Source: Urechis unicinctus (lineage: Eukaryota; Annelida; Polychaeta; Xenopneusta; Urechidae). From it: 64,000 bases of DNA. The notes under the pieces were generated by a model, which worked only from the letters and a program-made list of their open reading frames with translations, did not search any database and was not told the DNA's origin. The stretch is taken from the NCBI GenBank assembly GCA_034190875.2, contig CM067358.1:47570951-47634950 (forward strand), read 5' to 3'. Made by a program: the position numbers and the translations under genes. Each line of letters starts with the position of its first letter. Within the stretch, counting starts at the first letter, position 1. Below, piece by piece: positions 35,116 through 48,602 of this stretch.

Positions 35116-36627
35116 GCTGCGGAGTAGCGGGAAATGACGTAAACTTGTCGCTGTGTTGTCGACGTCAGCAAACGAAATGTAGAGAAAGTTCGCTGTTTGT
35201 CACTCTGAGAGTAGCGAAATGACTGAGCTTGGTGTGCAGTGGACGAGGGTAGCTCAGTGACTTACTTGGTGGTGTTTGCGGTAGATTTCTTAACTGTTTA
35301 CTTAGTTTCCTCTTGGTAACTGACGAATTCAGCTTAGCGGCGACGAAAAACCAAAGATGTATGCAACTCTGATCGACCTCATCGAGTTATGAGTACTTCC
35401 CGAGGGGCGTAAACGCACCGCTACCTCGCTTGGGTTACAGTCACACAAAAAGTTCTCCTTTGTTGACAACGAAGCTCTTGTTTTTTCACAAATCGCAGAG
35501 CAGCTCAAATTCATAGGACGCGGTAATTCAAACTGACCACGACATTGTTGTGGTCAGTCGACTTATATTGGAACCCACGGCAAGTTTTTCACACTTTGTA
35601 TTTACATCGCCTCGGCAGATCTAAGGTAACATGTGCAGAGTTAAGGCGCAAATCCGGATCAAATCGAAACGACGGTTACAATTAGATCACATTCACGTAT
35701 AAAGGCGTTCATTTGCGAGTTCTCAATAGCGTGAGTTCGAGATTACTCGTTATGGGGCTTAAAACCAACGGCTATTGAGGATTATCAAATGAGAGCCCTG
35801 GTCGTTAAAGGTGAGTTCCATGAGCAGGTATGAAACCGTTATAATCATGAGTTGAATCATTGTATATTGGTCACGCCCACCGATGTAAATCGGTCTCTTA
35901 TGCGGCCCGTAATCGCCCAATCAGAACGCGTCTTGTGTTGGTATTATGGGTGGGTGAGGAAATGTATGAATGTGAATTGTTTGTCATTCGATATTATCAC
36001 GGTATTATTCAGTATATAACATGCCTGGTTTTTGCTGTCTTCTGAATAGCTTGTCATGAAACCTGACAACAGAGATTTTTGGTTGTTAAAAAGTACAACC
36101 ACAAAAGACATTACTTTTTTTCTCGTTAAATGACTTATCCCCTTGCTTTTATCTGGAGGTTCCTAATTTACACTATTAGCCTTTTAGCAGCAATCGCTTA
36201 TATCCAACAAGAATGTACTAGTTCTGAATCATCGTCACACATTAGGCGTATTCAATCAACCGTTCTTCCCTCTCAGTGGGCAGTGGCCTCGAGCCTTGAG
36301 TGACCCTAAAGCTGACCAGGCCGATGACAATGAGATCCGTAAATGACGTCACAATTCCAAATATTGCAGAAATACTTACTCGATGCATAGTCATGTAACG
36401 TAATACTTAGACCTACCATATGGGCATATTAGTAGTCAGGTCAATGTTACGTCCCTCCAGGATCCTACCTCTGATCTTAGCCACGTTTCTCCCCTGTTTC
36501 AATAGTCTCTAATGATTATCAGGTGAATACAGGTATCACCAAATTATTGATGTCAACATGAAATTGTGGATTTGTAAGAATAAAACTTTGGATGATTGTT
36601 GAGAGTCATGGACGTGGTGAGGGGAAG
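35116..36627. other. Upstream flank of innexin A, no gene seen
   Basis: No coding exon recognised. This region would hold the innexin A promoter; no clear TATA or initiator stands out. Confidence 0.4.
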
Positions 36628-36712
36628 GGGGGGGGGGGGTAGATCCCCGTTAGAGGGGGTGTGGTTTGAGGAGAAGATGTCCCGGGGGGGGGGGGAGGGG
36701 AGGGGGGGTGGG
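36628..36712. repeat. G-homopolymer-rich tract
   Basis: Several runs of 7-11 G within 85 bp, enough for G-quadruplex formation on the plus strand. The 90-codon ORF across it is an artefact. Confidence 0.85.
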
Positions 36713-37590
36713 ATGTTGAGGTGTGTAGGGGCTATTAACGTGAAGTGTTTTCACGAGCACACAATCTCGGGGATTGTTTTGTTTCGATTAATACAAACAA
36801 TCCCGACACAAAGCGCGTGTAACGCCAGCAACCCAGAACACACGGCGCTTTCTATACCCTCAAAATGAAGAAAGCATTATTCATTTCCTCATACTGGTCG
36901 CGTATATGGGGAATCACAAATCGGCCTGCTGAATGATACATTGATGTCATGTGAATATAACTATACTTGGAACACATGCCAATTGAGCTCAAAATGGGAT
37001 CACAAACATCCCTATTTGATCGTCCATAATGACGGTTTCACTACCTTTAACGCACGCCTCTGACCTCCGTCACTCTGAGACTTGTTTGTTACGTTCCAAT
37101 TGGTGTGACAATCGTTGTTAGCGATTTAACCAATCCCAGTTACAATTCATCGCTAAATATTTCATTAATCTTAGCAACAGTCTGATGATTGAAAGAGGTA
37201 AATATAAGCTCATATATTTAAGCTTATTTCATTAATCTAATCGGATGGCGTTAATCGAGCTATCGCGAGATCTCGAGAGATAAGACCCCCTGCCTGTTAA
37301 ACGGGACCTCATGATGTTAAATCACTCTAATGAATGCCTCGGTATTGTGGTGTCTTAATTGGCATCCGATCAAATATATTTACGTGACGGAACTCTGAAT
37401 CATGCTCGAGTAAATGGGTTTTATTGTGGGTACATCTGTCAAGGAAGCCATTGAATAAGATTAGATAATTATTTGATTCCAATGACTATGATGAACATTT
37501 ATCGAATGATATTAGTTACGGTGAATTATGGCATTTCCCACGACAGTTCTTCAGTTCTCTAACTTTCGCTCTCGTTCATCTCTCCCTCTT
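36713..37590. other. No gene seen
   Basis: Unique AT-rich sequence with no supported feature. Confidence 0.4.
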
Positions 37591-38068
<478 letters not shown>

Positions 38069-39040
38069 ATAATAAAATATTATGATTGTCTATCCGCTGT
38101 CTACAATTGAACAAGAAATCCCCTGTATAGGTTGGACTTGACACACATTGTCACAAGTCTCTAAAGCAACATTTACTTAATGAATCGCCTATGCGGCGAC
38201 ATGGCAAATTTCATGAACGGATGGTTTGTTCAAAATCCTGGATCCTTCTTTGGGTGGAAATATTTTAGGCAATATTTCACCCAAAATTTGCGACGAAAGA
38301 CTTTGGAACTCCTGTTTAGGTTGATTCATGAATGTGTACTTTTCGATGATTTCGTGCAATTCGCATTATGTTGTTAAAACAGCTTAATAGTAAGCCCTAC
38401 TTTGTGTAGAGATCGTCTATAATGTATCGATATCGGCGCCTCACGCTCAGACTCAGAACCTGTTTTACAACAAGTGAAAATGAGCAGAGACCGGCTCAAG
38501 TAACTATGCTCGCGAAATTCAATCACTTTCTGATATTATCGCAATATTTCGACCTGGTCTCCGCTTCGGATGTCTACTGGCGCCTACCGCCTACCATATT
38601 TGGTTTATACGTCCCGCGAATAATCAACAATTGGATGTAGAAACGTCCTTAAAAAGTGTGAAGGTCACCGAGTGCGGATATCAATTCCACAAGTTGCAGC
38701 GAATCACTCAGTGTGAATCATTTAAAATGAATTTCTATGTTGTGTATTCGTGGTCAGTAGATGTTGTAATTTATTATATCTTTAGTTTTCTTGTGAAGAT
38801 GTGGTCAAATGATTTTCATTTCTCCCAATTTTAGGTAAACTGATCTCAGTTTTTAGATAACATTAATTTACGCGCTCTCTTTTGATAAAATACCTTTCTC
38901 AGTCTGTAGGCATTTCTTGGAATACCAAGTTTCGACCAGTGAATATGACTACTCTCAACAATGAGCTTATAGGGGTAAGAGTGCTCACTCTCAAATGCGA
39001 CTCAAATTTAAAAAAAACATGCTTTTATGACCCAAAACAT
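38069..39040. other. No gene seen
   Basis: Short ORFs at 38180-38377, 38422-38640 and 38631-38834 have no recognisable domain or shared splice logic. Confidence 0.4.
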
Positions 39041-39455
39041 GTTACCTCAGTAGGAAATTTACCTCATGACCCCCGCTGTGGGTCCGGGGGTAGAATAGGC
39101 CCATTGTAACCTCCTGTCGTAAGATGCGATTTAAAAGAGGCAACCTGTTGGCCGTGAGTTGCGGTGGTCAATGGGATCCAAGTGTCTGAGTGGAGCGGTC
39201 CTTGCGAATGCCATATCAGCATCACACCCCTTCGGCCCGAATATCACCTACACGAGAGGCTGGAATGGCCTGGTCCAGTCAATCGGATGGTGGCGACTTG
39301 CACTAGGATAATTTTTCCTATTTGATTTTTTTATCTCCATTCACGTGTATTTGTTTGTCCAAGAAGGCGGCTGCTTAATCAGATCAGTCTTATTTATTCA
39401 CCTTTCTGGCCACCATATAACACATGGTGGTGTGCCGTTAAACCCTATACTTAAC
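39041..39455 (+). mobile_element. SINE-like interspersed repeat
   Basis: It contains gctgtgggtccgggggtaga, cctcctgtcgtaagatgcga, gagttgcggtggtcaatggg and, near the end, acatggtggtgtgccgttaa accctat. These phrases resemble interspersed repeats I associate with gastropod and bivalve genomes, including the gccgttaaaccc-type 3' tail. I rely on memory of the phrase pattern, not on a search. No clear poly-A tail or target duplication. Confidence 0.5.
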
Positions 39456-39485
39456 TTACCTATCTACCTCATGAGTTAAGACAAA

Positions 39486-39521
39486 CCAAGGAGTTACATA
39501 TACATATATATAACTCCTTGG
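39486..39521. other. Perfect hairpin
   Basis: ccaaggagtta pairs with taactccttgg around an AT-rich loop that is itself nearly self-complementary. Confidence 0.88.
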
Positions 39522-39840
39522 ACAAACTAAGGAAGACCGTTAGTCATGAAGTTTTCGTTCATCCATCAATAGGCGCCATACAGGAATCTTTAACACAGTG
39601 TCGTTTTCATACTTGCGGTTTTATATAATTCTTTGACCATCACCAGCAATATTCAGTGATCGATTTTTTTCAACCAAACAGCCTCGGCAAACCCCTGAGT
39701 GAACTATGAACATTATGATTCTTAGATACGTTATGATTGCTCCCAAAATTCAACGCTATGACTACGAGTCAGTCCGAGTAACACAAAGCATAATGCTCAA
39801 ATAATTACAAATTGGTTTCCTTTCACTTACAGGTGCTCTG

Positions 39841-40456
39841 TTCCCGATGCCAAGTTTCCGAGCACCTAGCCGCTTCCGAGTGCTGGGTCATTATCTTTAT
39901 ATAACAAGAAGGTATGAAACCAATGGATCCTACAACCTCACCCTTCCCTCACTCAAACGCGAAATCTACGAATTTCACTCTTGACATCATATATTGCGAA
40001 TAATGATTCGGATGCTTAATGGAATATTTTCGTCAGTTGAACATTCAGCCTTCGATGAACGACTTTCAAACGGCTAGTATTTCGCGTTTAATCATGGGCA
40101 CGTCCGTCGCAGTCCAAGAGGCATTCGGAAGTGTACCATTTACACGCGCGTAGATTAATTTTGGTAGCGCTGCCATTCGATGGGGTCACTCACAACTCAT
40201 AAAAATGCGGGGTCTATCATGAACCGATATTTTTCTACGTGTTACTGACTTTCAGGATTTTAAGATTTGATGTTTAGTTTGTGGCTGTTACCCAAATAAT
40301 TATGTAAAGATTTAGAATTGAGAAACCGGACATGACGTTACCTCTCTACATATTACCGCGTTCCGAAAGGGAGTAGAAGGTCATTCAGCGCCTGGCACCG
40401 AAATACGCCAGGTCAAACTCAGCTGACACGGCGCTCGGAAGCTTGGCATCGGGAAA
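39841..40456. mobile_element. Possible small element with inverted termini
   Basis: The left end ttcccgatgccaagtttccg matches the reverse complement of the right end (cttggcatcgggaa near 40443-40456) at about 24 of 27 positions, about 616 bp apart. A second internal inverted pair (tgctgggtca against gacc...cgcc) is weaker. No target duplication seen. Confidence 0.5.
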
Positions 40457-41004
40457 TTATATCACTCACAAGCCCAGTGGGATTTTTCCATAACGCCATT
40501 ATCACCGACAGAAAAAGCCACGAATGTTACGACTAAGATAACGCAATCACTCGCCCACCAACCGGAAACCGACATCAGGCGATGGGAAATTGATGGGTAT
40601 CTCCAGCTGCGATCTTGTTAAAATTTGGGTTTAGATGAAAGAAACGGATAATCAATCCGCCCTCTCAGTAAATGTTGTAAAATTATTTGCGTTTAACTAC
40701 GATGCTAACTGTTTCAGCCCTTACTGTGCTCTAGAATTTTAATACGGTTATATGAATTAACTCTATACCGATTCTGAAAAACCTCCAGCGTACACAAGAT
40801 GGACTCGATCGTATACCGTTCTTCGCAACGGGGTACAAAGTGTAACGTTATGATCCAAGAAAAATCATAGTTGGTACATTAAGTCAATTTTATCTTGGCA
40901 AATATGTCATCGATTTCTCTTATTCACCTCATGTCTTAAAGATCCAGCAGTCCACAATAATCACAGCTTTGCACTTTTTTACGTTCTAGTTCAAGAGGAT
41001 GACC
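40457..41004. other. No gene seen
   Basis: Unremarkable sequence; no ORF over 60 codons. Confidence 0.4.
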
Positions 41005-41125
41005 CTAGTCAAGGTCCCCTAGCCCGTTGGCTGCGGGCCCTACATACATGCTAATGATATTCAATAGTCTAGGGCGAGAAGCGTAGCGGAACCCCCGGAG
41101 TCTGGATCGCAGACTAGGGTGACCG
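41005..41125 (+). repeat. Second copy of the dispersed repeat at 11745-12260
   Basis: It shares agtcaaggtcccctagcc, ggctgcgggc and gatattcaatagtct with the reverse complement of the first copy. It also ends in an inverted pair, gaccctagtc near 41011 and gactagggtgacc near 41112, which may be its termini. Confidence 0.6.
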
Positions 41126-42393
41126 ACTATTTATTGTGATTCCGAGCTTTATCCATGTGGCACTTGAGATCCTCCTGGTGACATTGTGGCGTAGTACATT
41201 TCTCAACCCTTACGTGTAATGTCCATGTACTTGAGGCAAGTGTTTTTGCTGCTGCTCGTGAGGCAAACGCATGTAAAAAGGATGCGCGGAGTAAACAGAT
41301 GTACTCATAATGTGAACGCCAGATGGCGAGAGGCATCAGACACAGCGGTCATGACCATTCTAGAGTGCGCCTGATATCTTTGCCTTGTCAATTCTAACGG
41401 GGAGTGTTCATTTACAATGTGATTGCTCCGCTAAACAAAACAAAAACCTCCCTCTAATATGTGCTTGGGTACTTCCTTGGTGGTGACTTATTCATGGTTG
41501 TGTAATGGGCTCAATGTATGAGGAGGTGAAATTGTTATATATCAATATTAAATGGGAATTTAGATATTTTTTTCAAGTTCGGTCAAATTTGATAAGCTTG
41601 CTATCATTATCATATATCCGGAATCATTGTCGTTGAAATGATCATCGTTCTGATATGAATAGCTTAAAAGACAAGGCTTGACGCAAAGTCGCCGCCATGA
41701 CAGTTTTCGTGACGTCATTGATAGGTACAGTCGGTGTTTTGAGAGGAAAACAACATGTGTTGCGGATTAAGTAACCTTTTTCTTTACAGAACTAGGGTCG
41801 TAGATGTTGATAACACTGGCTGTTGCAATCAGTGACGTAAAAAAACTGGCATGGCGCTGCTATGGTTGAAAATAATTGAGAAAGGTTACGTTTTATAACG
41901 TATTTCAGGCGAACCGAAGATTTTGCGAAACAAAATTGGGATATAAACCACTATTGGAAGAAGGAATCAGTTGCTTAAACTTGTTGAATCATTGCAAGTC
42001 CCTTTCAATCACTTCGACTGACATTGCTTGCTCTGTTCTATTGTTAAGTTGTTCAGACCAGACACCAAGAACGAGATCGAGTTCAACAAAAGCACAGCGC
42101 ACAAAAACAATTGTCCCGACAAGATACCACAAATCACATCGTCAAGTAAACAGGATAATCTGATAAAACCTCCAGCAATTCACATTCAACGCACAGTCAC
42201 TCGCTTCTAGCGATGACATCCATGAACAACTGGTTACAACTCGAACAAACAAGGGCAAAGTCCGACGAAAATCTGTTATTTTGGTGAAGGAGATTGGCTA
42301 CCTTTAAAGCGTATTGTTAGCAGAACCTCTCCAAGCCATCAATAGGCGAATATCGACACTCACGCTGATAACAGCTAATGATCAATCCTGCCC
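41126..42393. other. No firm gene
   Basis: A minus-strand ORF (41127-41336) ends with a cysteine-containing stretch (VEKCTTPQCHQEDLKCHMDK) and an overlapping aataaa. It could be a terminal exon, but no upstream exon was convincingly joined. Otherwise empty. Confidence 0.3.
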
Positions 42394-42412
42394 AAAAAAA
42401 AAAAAAAAAAAA

Positions 42413-42484
<72 letters not shown>
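42394..42484. repeat. A21 followed by C70 homopolymer
   Basis: 21 adenines (42394-42414) run straight into 70 uninterrupted cytosines (42415-42484). Confidence 0.97.
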
Positions 42485-42485
<1 letters not shown>

Positions 42486-44127
42486 ACGACCAGTGGAGTC
42501 CGCTAAACGTGCAGATACAGCTAGCAACAGACTCTAACAACAGGGGACACTGTATCATTGCGGTGCGGTCTTTTTACGACTAGTAATCTGGTTGTTAAAC
42601 ACGGTCTTAACTGATCGATCATACGTGTATTTTGGTCCATGAATAATCAAGTCGTTGTCAGCGAAAAATTGGCTCCCAAATGTGACTAGAATGCAATGGA
42701 GGGGATGGCGCTAGAGAATCAGCGACGACCGTTATCAACGATGTTGACGACACACTTTGTAGCCCATTTATAATGTACATCTTCATTTCACGTTATGGAT
42801 GAAATTGCTTTCACCTTCACAGCGAGATTGCGTTTCGACCGAGAAGGAAGTAGTTGACGATATGAGTAATGTCTTTAATTATTCTAGTAATAGTAATAGT
42901 CAATTGTTAAAAAAACAGTGATAAAAGGCCTGATCAGGATGGTACATCGTACGATTTGAAACCACTTTGATAGATGATTAATTGCGGTGTATGCATGAGG
43001 CCAGTACATTTATCCGCCATTATTCATGGCACTGACGACATGAACGCTCAGCGCCCACTCACAGCAAGAATTTTATTCAGTCAGGAGATACTGTATCGTC
43101 TTACATTTTGACAAAATACGACAGCGTTTTCTTCCGTGAAATTTTCTTTAAAAAACAACCGTGTGTGTAAAATAGACAGCTTGTCATCGTCACGTGACGG
43201 TTATCAGATCGCGATCGTACCAGGACGACCACGATCTATATCCGGATGTGAAATGTTTTCATATTATGAATGATTCACCCAAACCACTTGATCACGTTGT
43301 GACGATACATTTTATGTTTATTGCCTGTTAATATTCAAACGATACTCGTTTACAGAGAGTTTGTTTTTGGCTGCGAAGCATTCGCAAAAAGGGACAAAAA
43401 TGATCTGAACGCGCTGCTCGACTCAGGCCAGGCGTGACATCATAAACGCCTGACCGGATTCAAACCTCATCCTTTCAGACAGAGTAAATGTCAACAAAGG
43501 CAGTGTCACTTTCAAACATCTTTATGGGTTAAATGTTACAATATGAAAGTATGTCAACCGTAAATAGTTGCTTTCAGTTGTGTCGTTATGTAAGGAATGT
43601 GTGTCTTGTAAGAGATCATTTTACAATCATACTTGTAAAGTTTTGGAAGTTTTCACTTTGTCACCAGTTTCCTCGTCAGGGCCATCGCAGTTGCGTGCCC
43701 CTGTAACGATCAGAGAGAGTATCCCAGCAGCATGCCCCAATGTTCTGCTTTGCTTTAGTGACATACCAAGTGACGTCATAAACCACGCCAACCGACAGGT
43801 GAATAAAAAACATTCGGCGAGATGACGCACATAGCCGTAAACCCTACGCAACACCAGTTAGTTATAGCAGCATTCACCTGAGTCGCTAGACCAGAATTAA
43901 TCTCTGATTTTCTACCTTCCAGCTTCATTTTCAACCTAGCAATGATTTTTCCTTATTGGATTTGACCTTGATATTTGACACGAAGAAAACTGTTTAAACG
44001 TTTCGTAGAATTCTCCGGTTGTAGATAAAGAAAAGTTTATCTGGCAATTGCTATTCGTGGTGACAATCCAACCTGCTGGAGATGTTATCCCCAGGACATG
44101 AATTCTGGTTTTTCCATGAAATGCTAT
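42485..44127. other. No firm gene
   Basis: It holds a copy of a short dispersed repeat at 42717-42790 that recurs at 50307-50375. Overlapping short ORFs at 43568-43854 on both strands are not supported. Confidence 0.4.
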
Positions 44128-44451
44128 TCACATGAAGCAGGATACTCTCCTGTCATACAGTGCATGACGGACTAATTTAACCGTAACATACGTGACTTGT
44201 CGCACGCTGTAGGGTGTCTCCACCGAACCGCGCGCACTCCTGACCTCAAATAGGAGAATCGAACAAATCAACAAAACAAGACACACTTGGAACTCCATCT
44301 CCGCTTTCCGAGGGGCGACTGAATTTGTACATAAATGCTGCAAAATAAAACGCATTTTAAGTGTACAAACTCTGTTATCTATTGCACAGTGAGTCCAGCC
44401 TACTGAGTACCAGCGAATAAAACAATGACAAACAAAGATGTCTGGCTGCAA
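44128..44451 (-). CDS. Possible signal-peptide-encoding first exon
   Basis: Within this minus-strand ORF an internal Met begins MEFQVCLVLLICSILLFEVR, followed by SARG: a basic/acidic start, a Leu-rich core and a plausible cleavage site, as in a secretory signal peptide. Possible donors follow (gag|gtcagg or caa|gtcacg). I could not join it in phase to downstream minus-strand exons; a candidate at about 43630-43710 (GARNCDGPDEETG) has the wrong phase. It may be the start of a secreted-protein gene or chance. Confidence 0.2.
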   Translation of the reverse strand: MQPDIFVCHCFIRWYSVGWTHCAIDNRVCTLKMRFILQHLCTNSVAPRKAEMEFQVCLVLLICSILLFEVRSARGSVETPYSVRQVTYVTVKLVRHALYDRRVSCFM

Positions 44452-44754
44452 ACGTACCCGGCCAACACAAAACAGCTCGTCTTTTTCAAATGTCTTGAGC
44501 GCTGCCCGTTGGAATTTATCGCAAAGGAATAAAGAACACTACAGCTGTTGTTATGATTGTCTTAGAAACCGTTCTGGAAGTGACGCACAACATTAAGGGC
44601 GTTTGACCTCGTCTTATTTACTGCTACCCTAGCATTGCACGACGTCTTATTGGTATATATTTATATTACCGTCTTGCGCTGCTACTGCTAGCCACGAGAC
44701 TCAAGTGAGATGTGTCAGAAAGTTGGCATCTGTAGCTTGGTTCTGTGGAGCTAT

Positions 44755-44800
44755 TCCTGTGCACAGATTCGAACGAGCGACCTTTCGGTTATGGTTCAAT
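44755..44800 (-). repeat. tRNA-like (B-box) SINE trace
   Basis: The minus strand reads taaccgaaaggtcgctcgtt followed by cgaatc, close to a tRNA T-arm/B-box. No complete cloverleaf is seen, so this is probably a tRNA-derived SINE remnant beside the TA tract. Confidence 0.45.
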
Positions 44801-44872
44801 CCCACCGGCACTGGATCAGTGCATCCCCACGCCTGAGATCAGAACACACATCACAATTATCAGTACCAATCG

Positions 44873-44994
<122 letters not shown>

Positions 44995-45070
44995 TACACG
45001 CATTGTTGGAGATAAAGGACGTCATTTATTAACAGCGTTTATTATTATGATTTGATTCCAGGACATCATT

Positions 45071-45125
45071 TGGGGGGGGGGGGGGGTGTGCTTTGCAATC
45101 CAAAGGTCGGAGATTCGAAACTCAT
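45071..45125. repeat. G17 homopolymer and tRNA-like trace
   Basis: A run of G is followed by caatccaaaggtcggagatt cgaaactc, resembling a degenerate tRNA anticodon-to-T-arm segment. With the trace at 44755-44800 it brackets the TA tract. Confidence 0.5.
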
Positions 45126-48100
45126 TGTGAGTACTAGTCCCAAGCAAGTGGTCTTTTTCTCCTCAAACAGCTTAGTCCAATTATCGTTGTCTTTTGCACC
45201 CGCACTATCTTAAGTGTGGATATCAGTTGTGCGTCTTCGCATGATCGAGCAATATATCAAACCCGAATAAACTCGACTCAGATCTGTCACAGGTAATGAC
45301 GCGCCAACCATATCTTCTTTCCTCTCCGAGTCAGCGTTATTGATGGATTCACCACACTTTTAACTCAACCCTGCCATTCTATACCCGAGGAAATACTCAA
45401 CCCACGTACTATACCCACATACCACCCAATCCCTAGCCGAGCGGCCCCACCCCACTTAACATCCCCAACTTCTACCCCATAATATCACCCAACCATGACT
45501 ACACCTCACCTAACATCACAGAACCCCCACCCCCTCACACCCACTCTATCTCGAGTCTTGGATGACAGCACGTATCAGAGTGACGCCTCAAATCTTACCT
45601 TTCAAGAAGGACTCCTCCTCGAGGTTTAAACATCGCTGTTGTCCTGCCACTTGATGGTTGGTAGTATGTTCAACTTAAAGGCCCACAACGAGCGCGACAG
45701 TTCCTTTGTCAGAATCCTACCCGGATAGTGTGTTGTCGCGAATCAAAACAAATACGTCACTTCAGTATGACAAGTGACGCTGCGAGAGCAGCAGTGTTTT
45801 TGCTTCAATGGTGACTTTGAATTTACTGGACTGATGATAAACACGCTGGATTTATTTTGACGCTGCTGATTGTGTAGCTTTGGTTATCCATCAATTCCTG
45901 GATTATATAACGGTAAGTTTATCATTTAAAGCTTTTGTATTGTGTTTTTAGCTTACTGCCACGGTCGCCATTAAATGTCACGATTTTAGACGTAGAATTA
46001 TAACTTCCACGTTGTGTTGATAGTGAGGGGAACAGGCGTAGCTGTTGATCCTTTGTGACATAATAACCCTCTCCAGCGAGGATACGTCTCTCAGAGCGAG
46101 CACGCAGAGAGACTTCATCATGATCATGATGATCATACGGAGTTAAAACCATACATTAACTACATACTAGTTCCAAATGCCTCCTTTAACATGGAACGTA
46201 AATCCTCCTCATTATAAGGAGTGGCGAATTACTGTTGTTCTGATTGAGAGTGTAAGTCGGTAGATAGAGCACGGTGTTAAGGGCTTAACTCGGTTACGTC
46301 AATAAAATCAGGCTTCATCATGTTGACAAAAATAAGAGAGGTGGTCGACTGCGCCGGCGAATCGCGATGAAGAGTTGACTTTTCCCTCCATGTCAATAGG
46401 ATTAAGTTTCATTTGGTAGAAACGTCACAATGGGTAGAAACGTCACAATGATTCGACGGAAATTGTCAATTAATCGACGTAATCACAATTTACTGTGATC
46501 ACTAGCTTGGTCATTGATGTATTCTCGCTACCACGCATGCCGCAGAACACGCATAAATAAAATTGCTATGTTTTATTGTCGGCCAAACCGCTACGTCAGA
46601 GTTACATTAGCTCCAAATGCCTCCTTTAACGTTAGACGTGATGTGTATCTCTGACCTCTAAGTAGGTCATGTTGATTTCTCCATGACCTTGCTGATTTCT
46701 ATGACGACTATGTTGATTATCTGACGGCCATATGATATATCTAACCTTAGGTGTAACGCGTAACTGTCTTTGACCTCTAAATGACCCCAAGTATTTCTAA
46801 CAACTTCAGGAACCCTCTGAAGGTATCTGACCCCCTGATGAACCATACAGCTTTATTTGACCTCTGTATAGCCGAAAAGCGTGGCTTTCAAACCCGACAG
46901 GCCTGACAGGGGCTTGTGTTGGTCTACATCTCGCTTGTCTGACCTCTTTAGAACCAAATAGCCATTTCCAATTCTAATTCATCCTTTAACGTATTATCAG
47001 CATCATTCTTATCATATATTATCCCCCAGGAGCCAAATGAGATAGATGACTGTCATGAAACAGGGGTCGTAGGTGGCATGCGTAAGCTAACCCTCAGGTG
47101 GTGGACATATAACGCGTAAATTTAATGGTCGTCTTTATGGGAACATAATGGCAACGTTACCTGTCGTAAAACTTTCTATTGTTGGTTCACAGCTCCCATG
47201 TGTGAAATGGCAGATTGTCTATGTTATGGGAAAGTCGCGTTAAGATAACGACTGATTGATAAGCTATTTTGAGCGGCACTAACCAAGGCCACAGCAGTTG
47301 ATATATCAACCCGCACTACCTGAAATAACTGTTCCTGCATTCGTATTAATGCGCCTTGAAAAAAACCCCACAAATAGTCTTCTTCATATAGGCCCATATT
47401 CGTGACTCTTCATACACTATCAACAAAAACTGTCGTTGAAGCTTACATGTTTATGCAAGTTTTCCACTCACATGTCACGAATAAGAGAATCTGTGGACAT
47501 GAAACTCATTCAAATATTATCTGCTGTTTGTGGTGGTTAAAAGTTCAACCTAAATAACCTGAAAAGCACGGCGATTTTAGGGTTAAGGTTACTTTCATGC
47601 AAAACCATAAAGCTAAGTGAGTCGGAATTCAGATATTTGTTTTATATCAAGACTAGTTCTTATTGATATCAAGCTAGAGATAATTCATAACTTTCCTTTC
47701 TAGAGTCAGGACGTATGTGTTTTTTTAGTCACATTTTCCAAAGCTGCGCGTAAGATACTTACCATTCAGTGTTGGGTTGGCAATATGACCCTTGCTCTGC
47801 CAACCACACACGTCTGTTGAAGTTCCACATTCGCCCCTTTGTCTTTGTGCCAGCTTCTAACCTCAATTGATATGATATTTTTGCAACATAAATCTGTATC
47901 AAGATGGGTGAATGATATCAAGATACGTATTATGGGATGGTGACAAGAGGATTCATCGTGAGAACTCTCTTGACAATGCATATACGTTATTTAATGAAAG
48001 TGCCCCCTCCCGCGTGAAGTCATTAAAAATGAACCATGGTCTCGTGTCGTACGATGTGTTCCATCGAACGACAGAGCTCAAGATATCATTCCTTCGTTCG

Positions 48101-48600
48101 TCAAAAGTTTAAAAAGCAGTCATGTTGGCTATCAAGGACAGGTGACGGACAAATTGGGGTCTGCTCAAACGCTTCTTTGAGAAGACGACTTGGATTGTGT
48201 ACTGGGGCAGCCGTCTGGTGGTGCAAGGTAGGAGTTTGTGACTGGCGTTTTGGATGTTAAGCGGTTATGCTTTGCCTTCATGATCAATCCCACAGTTTTA
48301 AGTGGATGAGGTCTTTTTTCATTTGCTGAATGAGTTATCCAACGAAATAGATTTAAACCCATGTCTCGGTTCACATATATTTTAGTCATCAAAGCCTGTC
48401 AGCGTTAACTTGAGTTCAGCTGTCGCGAAAGGTGGACAGAACCATTATTAGCGGGTTGTTGTGCAATGTAACAGTCAGGTCCAGCATATATTGTCTCTTG
48501 TCCAGCTAACCACGTCATTAGTCTAGCATACTGTCTCTGGTCCAGCTAACCGCGTCTCAAGTCGGCGACCCTGAAGCAGCTTACGTCATCAGACTAGCAT
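45126..48600. other. No gene seen
   Basis: No recognised exon. A tccaaatgcctcctttaac phrase occurs twice (about 46171 and 46611), within otherwise dissimilar sequence. Confidence 0.45.
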
Positions 48601-48602
48601 AC

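Noticed and set aside
42314-42583. Polyproline ORF
   Set aside because: It reads the 70-base C run.
43627-43854. Overlapping ORFs on both strands near 43.6-43.85 kb as a second exon for the signal peptide at 44.3 kb
   Set aside because: The phase needed to read GARNCDGPDEETG does not match the donor of the candidate first exon.
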